NCBI GenBank assembly: GCA_028285495.1
Contig: JANQPB010000012.1
Location: 116,575 to 180,574, forward strand
From: Acidimicrobiales bacterium
Lineage (GTDB): Bacteria > Actinomycetota > Acidimicrobiia > Acidimicrobiales > SZUA-35
DNA: 64,000 nucleotides
Direction of reading: 5' to 3'
The translations under genes were made by a program, and so were the position numbers. Position 1 is the stretch's first letter; each line of letters begins with the position of its first letter. The notes beneath the pieces were generated by a model. The model saw only the letters and a program-made list of their open reading frames with translations, did no database searches and was not told where the DNA came from. Of this stretch, positions 40,345 to 49,757 are shown in pieces.

Positions 40345-41805
40345 CTACTGTCCCTGTCCGAGCGAATAGCCCGCTTCGCCGTCGAAGGTGTAGAGGTGCT
40401 CGGTCTTGATGACCTCGAAGCCGGCGCGGTCGACGGCGGCCAGGAGGTCGAGGACGGAGGTGAACGCGACCTCGTTGGCGCCATCCGGTGCGAAACGGCA
40501 GCGCCAGTGGTCGGTGCAGAACGTCTCCGGCCGCCCGTCCGGGTACACCTTCACCCCGCGGTTGGTGATCATCTCCAGTCGCCAGCCATCGGGCAGGGCG
40601 CCGGTCAGGCCCGCGCCGAGGACGTCGGGATCGCGCTCGGCCTCCCGCCAGTGCAGGAACACGTCGACCCCGACCAGCCGCTTGTCGGCCTCCGTGCCGA
40701 CCGACGGCTCGATGTGGATGCCACCGGTGCGATAGGCGACGGGGGTCAGCTGCGCCGGCGTCTCGCCGAGCCGCTCGATGACCGCATCGGCGAACTCGGT
40801 TGTCGAGGCCCGCCTGGCGCTCAGGGTCTCGCGGAAGATGTCGTTGGTGTGGACGCCGTGCTCGATCGTGGTCAGCCAGGCGTTCTTGATCGTCTCGGCC
40901 ACGTCGGCTGCGCCGACGTGAACGAGGAGCTGGGTGGCGGCGACGAGGAGGCCGGACGGGTTGGCGATGCCCTTGCCGGCGATGTCGGGAGCCGAGCCGT
41001 GGACCGCCTCGAACATGGCCACCTCGTCGCCGATGTTGGCCGATCCGGCGAGACCGACCGATCCGGCGACCTGGGCCGCGATGTCGGACAGGATGTCCCC
41101 GTAGAGGTTCAGGGTCACGATCACGTCGAAGCTCTCGGGCTGGGCGGCCAGCCTGGCGGCCCCGATGTCGATGATCTGGTGCTCGGCCTCGATGTCGGGG
41201 TAGTCGGCCGCCACCTCGTCGAACACCCGATGGAAGAGCCCGTCGGTGTGCTTCATGATGTTGTCCTTGGTCATGCACGTGACCTTCCGCCGCCCGTAGG
41301 CCATCGCGTACTCGAAGGCGTAGCGGATGAGGCGCTCCGAGCCGGGGCGGGTGATCAGCTTCAGCACCTGCGTGACCTCGTCGGTCTGCTGGTGCTCGAT
41401 CCCGGCGTACAGGTCCTCCTCGTTCTCGCGGATGACCACGAGGTTGATGCCCGGGTGGTTCGAGGCGATGAACGGGGCGTAGGACTTGGACGGGCGGACG
41501 TTGGCGAAGAGGTTGAGCGTCTTGCGGATCGTCACGTTCAGGCTCTTGTAGCCGCCGCCCTGTGGCGTCGTGATCGGCCCCTTGAGGAGGACGCCGTTTC
41601 GCAGGATCGTGTCCCAGGACTCGGGTCCGATGCCCGAGCCGTGCCCGGCGTGGTAGAGCCGCTCGCCGATGTCGATCTCCTCGTAGCGCAGCGGCGCGCC
41701 GGCGGCGTCGAGGATCCGGAGGGTGGCGTCCATGATCTCGGGACCGACCCCGTCGCCTCGGGCGATCGTGATCGGGGTGGTGGCACGTGCTCCTCGGGTG
41801 GTCAT
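40345..41805 (-). CDS. icd: Isocitrate dehydrogenase, type II with C-terminal extension
   Basis: TCA-cycle enzyme oxidising isocitrate to 2-oxoglutarate, 486 aa. The beta-decarboxylating dehydrogenase core shows GDGVGPEI, SLNVTIRK (substrate Ser and Arg), a NLYGDILSD metal-binding segment with Asp ligands, and HGSAPDIAGKGIANP. In the last motif Asp-Ile stands where NADP-dependent enzymes have Lys-Tyr, which suggests NAD specificity. The roughly 140-residue C-terminal extension, ending in the FEVIKTEHLYTFDG region, is typical of the longer Thermus/Rickettsia-like group. A -10-like TATATT lies on the minus strand at 41871-41876. Confidence 0.9.
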   Translation of the reverse strand: MTTRGARATTPITIARGDGVGPEIMDATLRILDAAGAPLRYEEIDIGERLYHAGHGSGIGPESWDTILRNGVLLKGPITTPQGGGYKSLNVTIRKTLNLFANVRPSKSYAPFIASNHPGINLVVIRENEEDLYAGIEHQQTDEVTQVLKLITRPGSERLIRYAFEYAMAYGRRKVTCMTKDNIMKHTDGLFHRVFDEVAADYPDIEAEHQIIDIGAARLAAQPESFDVIVTLNLYGDILSDIAAQVAGSVGLAGSANIGDEVAMFEAVHGSAPDIAGKGIANPSGLLVAATQLLVHVGAADVAETIKNAWLTTIEHGVHTNDIFRETLSARRASTTEFADAVIERLGETPAQLTPVAYRTGGIHIEPSVGTEADKRLVGVDVFLHWREAERDPDVLGAGLTGALPDGWRLEMITNRGVKVYPDGRPETFCTDHWRCRFAPDGANEVAFTSVLDLLAAVDRAGFEVIKTEHLYTFDGEAGYSLGQGQ

Positions 41806-42270
41806 CGTTTCGGTCGCTCCTGGTCGGTGGGCTTCGGTCCCCCGGGACGTTTCGGGAGAGCCCTCCGTCCAATATACAACTTGAGAAATGGGAATAACGC
41901 TTCAGGTTTCTCGCCGATCGAGCCTGGCTCGCCCCCCGGCTGCGACGACCCGGATGCCGGCCGTCGGAGGACGCCCGGCGTCGCCCAACTCCACCGGACC
42001 CCGTTTGTCGGTTATGGTCGGGGCTGTGACGTCGGTCAACCGTCGCGCGGCGGGTCGATGTGTTGTCGTACGTGGCATCGGTCATCCTCTCGCGCCCACG
42101 GTGACGGCATCCTCGGTGACCGCCACGCACGGTCGCCGGACTATGACCACCGTCACCGGTTGTCACGAATGGATGACGACTGGCGGCCCCAGCGGTCATT
42201 TCGTTGACGGCTTTGGATCGCGGTCGGAAACGTGTTCTACCTTGAGTGACCGAGCCTGCTGAGGAGGCAC
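41806..42270. other. 465-bp intergenic region between icd and the peptide transporter operon
   Basis: No convincing gene. The icd-proximal part (41866-41895) is AT-rich and holds the likely icd promoter on the minus strand. Near the other end, TTGACG at 42204-42209 and TACCTT at 42238-42243 resemble promoter hexamers but are 28 bases apart, too far for one sigma-70 promoter. TCTACCTT here is identical to the -10 area of the branched-chain amino-acid operon at 59235-59241. GAGGAGG at 42261-42267 is the ribosome-binding site of the first transporter gene. ORFs across the middle look like noise. Confidence 0.5.
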
Positions 42271-43386
42271 GTGGTGGCGGATGCCCATACGCCAGTTCTG
42301 GTTGTCGACGACCTGCGCACCCACTTCGAGTTGCCCATCGGGATGGTCAAGGCCGTCGATGGGGTGTCGTTCGAGCTGGAGCGGGGCAAGACGCTCGGGG
42401 TGGTCGGCGAATCGGGTTCGGGCAAGACCGTCCTGTCCCGGACGATCATGGGCCTCAACATCGCCTCGAATGCCCGCACCAGCGGTTCGGTCGTCTACGA
42501 CGGTCGCGAGCTCGTCGGCCTGACGCCAGGGGAGATGCGCCAGCTCTGGGGTACCGAGATGGCGATGGTCTTCCAGGACCCCATGACCTCGCTGAACCCG
42601 GTGGTGAAGGTCGGCCGCCAGCTGACCGAGCACATGAGGGCCCATCTCGGCACCTCGAAGCAGGAGGCCAAGGCGAGCGCCATCGAGCTGCTCCGGTCGG
42701 TCCGGATCCCCGAGCCGGAGGAGCGGTTCAACAACTTCCCCCACGAGATGTCCGGCGGCATGCGTCAGCGGGTCTGCATCGCGGTCGCCCTGGCCTGCGG
42801 CCCCAAGGTGCTCTTCGCCGATGAGCCGACCACCGCCCTCGACGTCACCGTCCAGCACCAGATCCTGAACCTCCTCGCCCAGCAGCAGCGCGAGCGGTAC
42901 ATGACGATGATCCTCGTCACCCACGATCTCGGTGTCGTCGCCGGTCGGGCCGACGAGATCATGGTGATGTACGCAGGCAAGGCGGTGGAGAAGGCGTCGA
43001 CCTCGACGCTCTTCTCGGCCATGCGCCACCCCTACACCGAGGCGCTGTTCCGCTCGATCCCGAAGACGGGCAACCCGAAGCACACCCGGCTCACCGCCAT
43101 CGCCGGCCGGCCGCCCGACCTCATCCACCCACCGCCCGGCTGCAAGTTCGCGCCCCGCTGCCCGTACGCCCAGGAGCGGTGCCGCGAGGAGGAGCCCGAG
43201 CTGCAGGCCGCGCCCGAACCGGGCCACAGCTTCGCCTGCCACTACCCGGTCGGCTCGGAGGCCGGCAAGGCCGCCTACGAGGCCAACCTGGCCGCCGGGG
43301 TCCCCCAGACGCTGGCCGCGGCCGGGCAGGTCCAGGCAACCGAGGACCTGAGCGTCGTGGCCGCTGCGGCCGAGGAGGTCGTCTGA
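42271..43386 (+). CDS. Peptide/nickel-type ABC transporter ATP-binding protein (OppD/DppD-like)
   Basis: Cytoplasmic ATPase of 371 aa. Walker A GESGSGKT near residue 50, Q-loop FQDPMTSLNP, signature SGGMRQRV, Walker B VLFADEPTTALD and the switch His in VTHDLGVV are all present. A C-terminal CPYAQERC-like Cys cluster (oligopeptide transporter C-terminal domain) occurs at about residues 293-320, where some Opp/Dpp ATPases bind a 4Fe-4S cluster. First gene of a five-gene operon (two ATPases, binding protein, two permeases). GTG start with GAGGAGG four bases upstream; overlaps the next gene by TGATG. Confidence 0.93.
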   Translation: MVADAHTPVLVVDDLRTHFELPIGMVKAVDGVSFELERGKTLGVVGESGSGKTVLSRTIMGLNIASNARTSGSVVYDGRELVGLTPGEMRQLWGTEMAMVFQDPMTSLNPVVKVGRQLTEHMRAHLGTSKQEAKASAIELLRSVRIPEPEERFNNFPHEMSGGMRQRVCIAVALACGPKVLFADEPTTALDVTVQHQILNLLAQQQRERYMTMILVTHDLGVVAGRADEIMVMYAGKAVEKASTSTLFSAMRHPYTEALFRSIPKTGNPKHTRLTAIAGRPPDLIHPPPGCKFAPRCPYAQERCREEEPELQAAPEPGHSFACHYPVGSEAGKAAYEANLAAGVPQTLAAAGQVQATEDLSVVAAAAEEVV

Positions 43387-44393
43387 TGGCCGGCACCGGT
43401 ACCGAGCACCTGCGCCAGGGCGGCGACGTGCTGCTCCAGGTCGAGGATCTCACGGTGGAGTTCCCGGTCGGCCGTGGACGGGTCGTCCACGCCGTCAGCG
43501 GCATCAGCTTCGACATCGCCGAGGGCGAGACCCTCGGCCTCGTCGGTGAGTCCGGCTGCGGCAAGTCGACCACCGGTCGGGCCATCCTGCAGCTCCCGAG
43601 GCCGACCGGTGGGAGCGTCCGGCTGGCCGAGACCGACCTCACCACGTTGCCGGACGCCGAGATGCGGGCCAAGCGAACCGACGTGCAGATGATCTTCCAG
43701 GATCCGATCTCGTCGCTCAACCCGAGGCGCACGATCGGGGAGATCGTGGCCGAGCCACTGAAGGTGTGGGGCCCGCACGACGCCGACGAGCAGTGGAAGA
43801 TCGTCGCCGACATGCTCGAGCACGTCGGCATCGATCCGGACGTGGCCCGCTACAAGCGCCCGCACGAGTTCTCGGGCGGCCAGTGCCAGCGGATCTCGAT
43901 CGCCCGGGCCCTCGTGGTCCAGCCCCAGGTCATCATCTGCGACGAGCCGGTCTCGGCCCTCGACGTGTCGGTGCAGGCCCAGATCCTCAACCTGCTCGAG
44001 GACCTGAAGAAGGAGTACGGGCTGACGCTCGTCTTCATCGCCCACGACCTGGCCGTGGTCAAGAACATCAGCGACCGGGTGGCCGTGATGTACCTGGGCA
44101 AGATGTGCGAGATCTCCGAGTCGGACGAGCTGCACGCCAACCCGGCCCACCCCTACACCGCACTGCTGCTTGGGTCGATCCCCGTGCCGGACCCGACCGT
44201 TGCGGTCGAGGATGAGGTCGCGCTCGAGGGCGACCTGCCCTCGCCGATCTCACCGCCGTCCGGGTGCCGGTTCAGGACCCGCTGCCCCCGAGCCGAGGAG
44301 CGCTGCGCGGCCGAGGAGCCGACGCTGCGACGGATCAACGACGACCACTACGTCGCCTGCCACTTTCCGCTGATTGACGTAGCCGACAACTAA
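43386..44393 (+). CDS. Peptide/nickel-type ABC transporter ATP-binding protein (OppF/DppF-like)
   Basis: Second ATPase of the importer, 335 aa. Walker A GESGCGKST, Q-loop FQDPISSLNPR, signature SGGQCQRI, Walker B VIICDEPVSALD and HDLAVV are visible, followed by the oligopeptide-family C-terminal region with CRFRTRCPRAEERC, a Cys cluster like that of its partner. It forms the nucleotide-binding heterodimer with the upstream ATPase, to which it is translationally coupled. ATG at 43386; an open frame upstream is shadow of the previous gene. Confidence 0.93.
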   Translation: MAGTGTEHLRQGGDVLLQVEDLTVEFPVGRGRVVHAVSGISFDIAEGETLGLVGESGCGKSTTGRAILQLPRPTGGSVRLAETDLTTLPDAEMRAKRTDVQMIFQDPISSLNPRRTIGEIVAEPLKVWGPHDADEQWKIVADMLEHVGIDPDVARYKRPHEFSGGQCQRISIARALVVQPQVIICDEPVSALDVSVQAQILNLLEDLKKEYGLTLVFIAHDLAVVKNISDRVAVMYLGKMCEISESDELHANPAHPYTALLLGSIPVPDPTVAVEDEVALEGDLPSPISPPSGCRFRTRCPRAEERCAAEEPTLRRINDDHYVACHFPLIDVADN

Positions 44394-44441
44394 GCGATCG
44401 CTGGGGCTGCAGCCCCTGTCGAAAAGGGAGAGAATCCAACC

Positions 44442-46277
44442 ATGACCAACAGCAAGCTCTACCGATGGCTGGCCGCCTTGCTGGCGCTGGCCCTCCTGGC
44501 CGCAGCATGCGGTTCGGATGACGACGACGGCGATGCCGCCGAAGAGACGTCGACGGAGACCGAAGCCGAGGGCGACGGCGACGACGGCGAGAGCACGGTC
44601 GCCGCCGGCGAAGAGGCCGAAGGCGATGTCGACACCGAGGTGGAGGCCACCGACGTCGAGCGCGTCGTCGGCGGCGAGATCGCCATCGGCATGGAGGCCG
44701 AGATCGTCGGCATGCGGCCGTGGGAGGACACCTGCGGCAGCAATTGCTACAACATCTTCGTCACCATCTACGACAAGCTGATGGAGTCGGCCGAGGACGG
44801 CTCGTATCAGGGCTGGCTGCTGGACGACATCACCCCGAACGAGGACTTCACGGCCTGGGTCGGGAACCTCAAGCAGGGGATCATGTTCCACAACGGCGTC
44901 GAGCTGACCGCTCAGACCATCGCCGACATGTTCCCGATCCAGCAGGAGGGCTCGCAGTCCGCCGGCCAGATCACCGCATCCGGCCTGGCCGACGTGCAGG
45001 CGACCGGCGACTACGAGGTCACCTGGACCCTCAGCCGGCCCAACTCTGCCTTCCCGGCCTACCTGGCCCGGGCCCAGCTCGGCTTCGTGTTCGAGCCGGG
45101 TGCGGCCGCCGACGCCGACGCCTTCAACGAGAACCCGATCGGCACCGGCCCGTACCTGTTCGAGGCCCGTGACCTCGACAACGAGACCTCCGTGGTCCGC
45201 AACCCCGACTACTGGATGTCCGACCAGAACGGTACCCAGCTGCCATACCTCGACCGGATCGCCTTCCGGCCCATCCCCGACGAGGGCACCCGGCTCGACG
45301 CCACCCTGTCCGGCACCACCAACGTGGCCCACACCCTCCGCCAGGGCACGATCCGTGACGCCAGGGCCGCCCGCGACAGCGGCGATCCGATCATCCTCTA
45401 CGAGTTCCAGGGCAACAACGTCGGTGGCGGCATGTTCAACGTGCTGGTCCCGCCGTTCGACGACGTCAGGGTCCGCCGTGGCCTGACCCACATGAACTCC
45501 CAGGAGAACGTGATCGAGGCCCTCGGCGGCACCGGCATCTCGCTCCCGGGCACCCAGTGGTTCAGCCCCGACTCGCCGTGGTACTCCGAGACGGTCGCCG
45601 CCGAGTGGCTGCAGTTCGACTTCGACACGGGCGTCGAGCTGCTGACCGAGTACGTCAACGATCCGGAGCGCTCCGACGGCAAGGCGGTCGGTGACCCGAT
45701 CGACGCCGAGCTGTCGTGCCCGCCCGACCCGACCCTGATCGCGGCCATGCAGGTCATCGAGCAGGTCTGGACCCAGAGCGGGCTCGTCAACGTCGAGCTG
45801 ACCAACTACGACCAGCAGACGCACATCGACTACGCCCTCGGCTCCGACAACGGCTTCATCGGCAACCACACCACCCACTGCTGGCGTGTGGCCACCGACG
45901 AGGACCCGTCGACGTTCCTCAACGCGGCCCTCGGCCCGCCGACGGCCGACGTCGCCGAGGCCAACGGCCTCGATCCGGCCCTCGTGTCGCCGCTGAACTG
46001 GTCGAACTACTTCGACGCCGAAGTGTTCGGGTCCCTCGTGGCCGCCACCCAGACGAGTGACTTCGACGAGCGGTATGCGCTGTACGAGTCGGTCATGCTG
46101 AAGCTGGCCGAGGACGTCCCGATCTGGTTCTCCGGCCACACGGCCACGGCCCTGATCACCGACGCCAACATCATGGGCCTCAACAGCTGGGAGCTGCCGG
46201 ACGGCACGCTCGGCACCGGCCACCCCAACGCCGAAGGTCGCTGGGGTCAGGTCTGGATCGACCCGGCCGCCGGCTGA
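44442..46277 (+). CDS. Peptide ABC transporter substrate-binding lipoprotein (SBP_bac_5)
   Basis: Extracellular solute receptor of the importer, 611 aa. Signal peptide with lipobox LAAAC (Cys23), then about 45 strongly acidic residues before the folded family 5 binding protein, whose typical segments include IYDKLME, the early GWLLDDITPNEDFTAW and FNENPIGTGPYLFEARD. The acidic spacer resembles that of the branched-chain binding protein at the other end of the window. Substrate (di/oligopeptide, nickel, sugar or other) cannot be told from the sequence. Confidence 0.92.
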   Translation: MTNSKLYRWLAALLALALLAAACGSDDDDGDAAEETSTETEAEGDGDDGESTVAAGEEAEGDVDTEVEATDVERVVGGEIAIGMEAEIVGMRPWEDTCGSNCYNIFVTIYDKLMESAEDGSYQGWLLDDITPNEDFTAWVGNLKQGIMFHNGVELTAQTIADMFPIQQEGSQSAGQITASGLADVQATGDYEVTWTLSRPNSAFPAYLARAQLGFVFEPGAAADADAFNENPIGTGPYLFEARDLDNETSVVRNPDYWMSDQNGTQLPYLDRIAFRPIPDEGTRLDATLSGTTNVAHTLRQGTIRDARAARDSGDPIILYEFQGNNVGGGMFNVLVPPFDDVRVRRGLTHMNSQENVIEALGGTGISLPGTQWFSPDSPWYSETVAAEWLQFDFDTGVELLTEYVNDPERSDGKAVGDPIDAELSCPPDPTLIAAMQVIEQVWTQSGLVNVELTNYDQQTHIDYALGSDNGFIGNHTTHCWRVATDEDPSTFLNAALGPPTADVAEANGLDPALVSPLNWSNYFDAEVFGSLVAATQTSDFDERYALYESVMLKLAEDVPIWFSGHTATALITDANIMGLNSWELPDGTLGTGHPNAEGRWGQVWIDPAAG

Positions 46278-46310
46278 GCCGATAATGGGTACCGGGAGGA
46301 GTGACGTCTG

Positions 46311-47264
46311 ATGGCAAGGATTCTGGGAATACGCCTGCTGAGGCTCATAGCGACCCTGTTCGCCGTGACCTTCCTGTCCTTCATCATGACGTCGCTCCTC
46401 CCGGGCGACCCGGCGGTGGCCATCCTCGGCCAGGACGCCATCCAGAACGAAGCACTGCTCGAAGAGGTCCGCGAGGACCTCGGACTGAACGACCCGATAC
46501 CGGTCCGGTACTGGAACTGGCTCACCGACGCCGCACAGGGCGACCTCGGTGAGTCGTACATCAACGCCGGCCAGGACGTCAGCCAGGTGATCCGTGACCG
46601 TGTTCCGGTCACGGCTCAGCTGGCGATCATGGCCATCATCCTCGCCGTGCTCATGGCCATCCCCCTCGGCGTCATCGGCGCCTATCGCGAGGGTCGATGG
46701 CAGGACACGACGACCTCGGCCGCCGTCCAGGTGGCCCTCTCCGTCCCCAACTTCATCATCGGGATCTTCCTGATCTGGCTGTTCGCGGTCCAGCTCGGCT
46801 GGCTCCCGGCCTCGAACTGGAACCGGTTGAGCGACGGCGTCTGGGACAACCTCCGCACGTCGATCATGCCGGCGACCGCGCTGGCCATGACCCAGATGGC
46901 CATCTTCTCCCGCCTGGTGCGGTCGGACATGATCGCCACCCTCCGGGAGAACTTCATCCTGGCCGCCCGGGCCAAGGGCCTGAAGGACCGCTACATCCTG
47001 ATGCGCCACGCCCTGCGACCCAGCTCGCTCAGCCTGATGACGATCATCGGCATCAACTTCGGTGCCCTGCTCGGCGGTACGGTGGTCATCGAGACGCTGT
47101 TCGCCATCCCCGGCCTCGGCTTTCGGCTGATCAACGCCATCAGCCAGCGCGACATCCTGGTGATCCAGGGCATCACCGTCTTCGTCGCCGTCGTCTACGT
47201 GTTGGTCAACACCGCCGTCGACCTCCTCTACACCGTGATCGATCCCCGCATCCGGAGGAGCTGA
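46311..47264 (+). CDS. Peptide ABC transporter permease (OppB/DppB-like)
   Basis: Inner-membrane permease, 317 aa, with about six helices. It has the extended N-terminal region LGLNDPIPVRYWNWL typical of the DppB type. The EAA loop that docks the ATPases reads AARAKGLKDRYILMRHALRPSS. ATG at 46311 is preceded by GGGAGGAG. It overlaps the next permease gene by TGATG, and pairs with it to form the translocation pore. Confidence 0.94.
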   Translation: MARILGIRLLRLIATLFAVTFLSFIMTSLLPGDPAVAILGQDAIQNEALLEEVREDLGLNDPIPVRYWNWLTDAAQGDLGESYINAGQDVSQVIRDRVPVTAQLAIMAIILAVLMAIPLGVIGAYREGRWQDTTTSAAVQVALSVPNFIIGIFLIWLFAVQLGWLPASNWNRLSDGVWDNLRTSIMPATALAMTQMAIFSRLVRSDMIATLRENFILAARAKGLKDRYILMRHALRPSSLSLMTIIGINFGALLGGTVVIETLFAIPGLGFRLINAISQRDILVIQGITVFVAVVYVLVNTAVDLLYTVIDPRIRRS

Positions 47265-48280
47265 TGAGCGAGACCTTCGACACCCCCGACGTCCAGCGAG
47301 CCGAGTCGACGGCAACCCAGGCGGTCATCGAGCCACCGGCCGCCGAGCCCGCTTCGACGACCAAGCCGGGCGAGAAGCCCAGGCGGGCCCGGCCGCACGA
47401 GATCTTCCGTGACATGCCGCTCCTGGTCAAGATCTCGGCCGTCTGGCTGATCCTGGTCGTCTTCGGCGCCATCTACGCCAAGCTCGACCAGTCGGTCTTC
47501 GGCGGCGCCCTTCCGCTGCAGGACCCCAACCTGCAGACCAACAACTTCAACTCCGAGACCGGCGACTTCGGTACCGGCGAGCCCCTCGAGAGCCCATCGA
47601 CCAGCCACTGGCTCGGCACCGACGCCCTCGCCCGCGACACGTTCTCCCGCATCCTGCACGGTGGCTGGGTCAGCCTGATCGTTGCCGGAACGGCCGCCGG
47701 GTTCGGCGTGATCGTCGGTGGTCTGCTCGGCTCGCTCGTCGGCTTCGTCCGTGGCCGGACCGAGAACGTCATCATGTCGCTGATCGACGTGATCCTCGCC
47801 TTCCCGGCCCTGATCCTGCTCCTGGCCCTGGTCTCGATCTTCGAGGTCAGGAGCCTCGCCCTGATCAGCATCGTCATCGGCGTGCTGTCGATCCCGGCCT
47901 ACACCCGGGTGTCGCGGGCGATCAGCCTCGCCATCTCCCAACGCGAGTTCGTGCTGGCGGCCCGGGCGATCGGCACCAAGCCCCGCACGATCCTGTTCCG
48001 CGAGATCATCCCCAACGTCCTGCCGACCGTGCTGGCCTATGCGCTCGTCGCCGCGGCGTTCGTGGTCGTGGTCGAGGGATCGCTGTCGTTCCTCGGCCTG
48101 AGCGTGCAGCTGCCGCAGTCGACCTGGGGCAACATGATCAACCAGGCCAGGCGCGACATCCGGCTCAACATCGCCCAGGTCTTCTGGCCGTCGCTCGCCC
48201 TGTCGCTGACGGTCCTCGCCCTGAACCAGGTCGGCGACTTCTTCCAGCGTCGCTTCGCCGTTCGCGACTCGGCGCTGTAG
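47264..48280 (+). CDS. Peptide ABC transporter permease (OppC/DppC-like)
   Basis: Second permease, 338 aa, last gene of the operon. A long cytoplasmic N-terminus (about 50 residues, with Pro/Ala/Glu) precedes helix 1. The OppC-type periplasmic insert contains HWLGTDALARDTFSRILHG, and the EAA loop reads AARAIGTKPRTILFREIIPN. The C-terminus FFQRRFAVRDSAL is typical. A strong convergent hairpin terminator follows. Confidence 0.94.
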   Translation: MSETFDTPDVQRAESTATQAVIEPPAAEPASTTKPGEKPRRARPHEIFRDMPLLVKISAVWLILVVFGAIYAKLDQSVFGGALPLQDPNLQTNNFNSETGDFGTGEPLESPSTSHWLGTDALARDTFSRILHGGWVSLIVAGTAAGFGVIVGGLLGSLVGFVRGRTENVIMSLIDVILAFPALILLLALVSIFEVRSLALISIVIGVLSIPAYTRVSRAISLAISQREFVLAARAIGTKPRTILFREIIPNVLPTVLAYALVAAAFVVVVEGSLSFLGLSVQLPQSTWGNMINQARRDIRLNIAQVFWPSLALSLTVLALNQVGDFFQRRFAVRDSAL

Positions 48281-48351
48281 CCCCGGCTCGCCGCCGCTCC
48301 TGGCCCGGCCCCGCCTGGCACGGGGCGGCCGCCGGGATGCCGGACGCGCAA

Positions 48352-48389
48352 CGGCCCGCCACCCAGGCGGCGAACCGGGTGGCGGGCCG
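48352..48389. terminator. Bidirectional terminator between transporter operon and alcohol dehydrogenase
   Basis: CGGCCCGCCACCC (48352-48364) and its exact complement (48377-48389) form a 13-bp stem with a 12-base loop, in the gap between convergent genes. No U-tract on either side. Confidence 0.7.
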
Positions 48390-48400
48390 ATCGATCGACG

Positions 48401-49525
48401 TCAGTCGAACAGGATGACGCCGCGGATGTTCTCGCCGTCGCGCATCGCCTGGTAGCCCTCGTTGATCTGATCGAGGGTGTAGGTCTTGGTCACCAGCTCG
48501 TCGAGCTTGAGCTGACCCTGGAGGTACAGCTCGAAGAGCCGGGGGATGTCCTTGCGGATGTTGGCCGAGCCGAACAGCGAGCCGACCAGCTGCTTCTCGA
48601 ACATCGTCATCATGATGCCGGGAACCGCGAGGTTGGCCTCGGCCGTCGAGTGCAGGTTGGTGATCACGATCTTCGCCCGCTTGCCGCCGAGGTTGAAGGC
48701 CTGGCCGAGGGTCTCGCCGTCGCCGGTGCCCATGGTCATGATGACCTTGTCGTACCCCCGCTCCCACGTGATCTCGGGCAGGCGCTCCATCGCCTCCTCG
48801 ATCGACGAGGCGGTGTGGGTGGCACCGAACTCCATCGCCTTCTCACGCTTGAACTCGACCGGGTCGATGGCGGTCACCACCCGGGCGCCGGCCATCGCCG
48901 CACCCTGGACCGCATTGGAGCCGATGCCGCCGACGCCGACGACGGCCACGTAGTCACCCGGCTGGACGCCGGCCGAGTACACGGCCGAGCCCCACCCGGT
49001 GACGACACCGCAGCCCATCAGGCAGGCCTTGTCGAGCGGCCAGTCCTTGTCGATCTTGATGACGCTGGCCTCGTTGACCACGGTGTGCTCGGCGAAGGTG
49101 CCGAGCAGACACATGAGCCCGAGGTCGTGGCCGTCGAGGGTGTGGTGGCGGTAGCCGCCGTCGAGGATCTGCGTGCCCTCGGTGAAGGTGGCGGCGGCGT
49201 CGCACAGGTTCGAGTGGCCGTCGGCGCACGACGGGCAACGGCCGCAGGCCGGGATGAACCCGAAGATGACGTGGTCGCCTGGCTCGAGCCAGTCGACGCC
49301 CTCGCCCACCTCCTGGACGACGCCGGAGCCCTCGTGGCCGCCGATCATCGGCGCACCGGGGACCAGTCCGGCGATGTGGCCGTCCATGGCGTGCTCGTCC
49401 GAGTGGCACATGCCCGAGGCCGCCATCTTCACCAGCACCTCACCCCGCTTCGGGGGATCGAGCTCGATTTCTTCGACGCTCCAGGGCTGGTTGACTTCCC
49501 GGAGGACAGCAGCGCGAGTTCTCAT
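48401..49525 (-). CDS. NDMA-dependent-type zinc alcohol dehydrogenase
   Basis: Medium-chain zinc dehydrogenase of 374 aa. The catalytic zinc loop is GMCHSDEHAMDG and GGHEGSG; the structural-zinc lobe CGRCPSCADGHSNLC has four Cys; the nicotinamide-binding Rossmann motif is VGVGGIGSNAVQGA. Overall pattern matches the actinobacterial Rxyl_3153/NDMA-dependent family that uses a tightly bound cofactor and an external carrier. Substrate is an unknown alcohol, possibly methanol-like or longer. ATG at 49525; upstream open frame is not conserved. Confidence 0.9.
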   Translation of the reverse strand: MRTRAAVLREVNQPWSVEEIELDPPKRGEVLVKMAASGMCHSDEHAMDGHIAGLVPGAPMIGGHEGSGVVQEVGEGVDWLEPGDHVIFGFIPACGRCPSCADGHSNLCDAAATFTEGTQILDGGYRHHTLDGHDLGLMCLLGTFAEHTVVNEASVIKIDKDWPLDKACLMGCGVVTGWGSAVYSAGVQPGDYVAVVGVGGIGSNAVQGAAMAGARVVTAIDPVEFKREKAMEFGATHTASSIEEAMERLPEITWERGYDKVIMTMGTGDGETLGQAFNLGGKRAKIVITNLHSTAEANLAVPGIMMTMFEKQLVGSLFGSANIRKDIPRLFELYLQGQLKLDELVTKTYTLDQINEGYQAMRDGENIRGVILFD

Positions 49526-49757
49526 GGATTCCCCTTCGTCGTTGGTGAGGGCACCCCGCGAGCCGTCCTCGACGGGGTCGTCGTGGTGCTCGACAGTAGA
49601 AGCCAGCCCGGAGACTCGGCAAGGCGCGCGGGTCGGGAAGCCGACTCCATCGTCTCCCGTGGTCCGATCCGGCGGAATGGCGGCACCGCCCGGGTCGTTT
49701 CGGAGGGTGGACGGCCCGATCGGGGGCCGGGACCGACCGTCGACACGAGGGGCGAGC

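Noticed and set aside
41888..42262. 124-aa open frame in the icd/transporter gap
   Set aside because: No ribosome-binding site, no recognisable domain, and it crosses the likely promoters.
44250..47315. 1021-aa minus-strand open frame across the peptide transporter genes
   Set aside because: Antisense shadow of the binding protein and permease; no domain in it.
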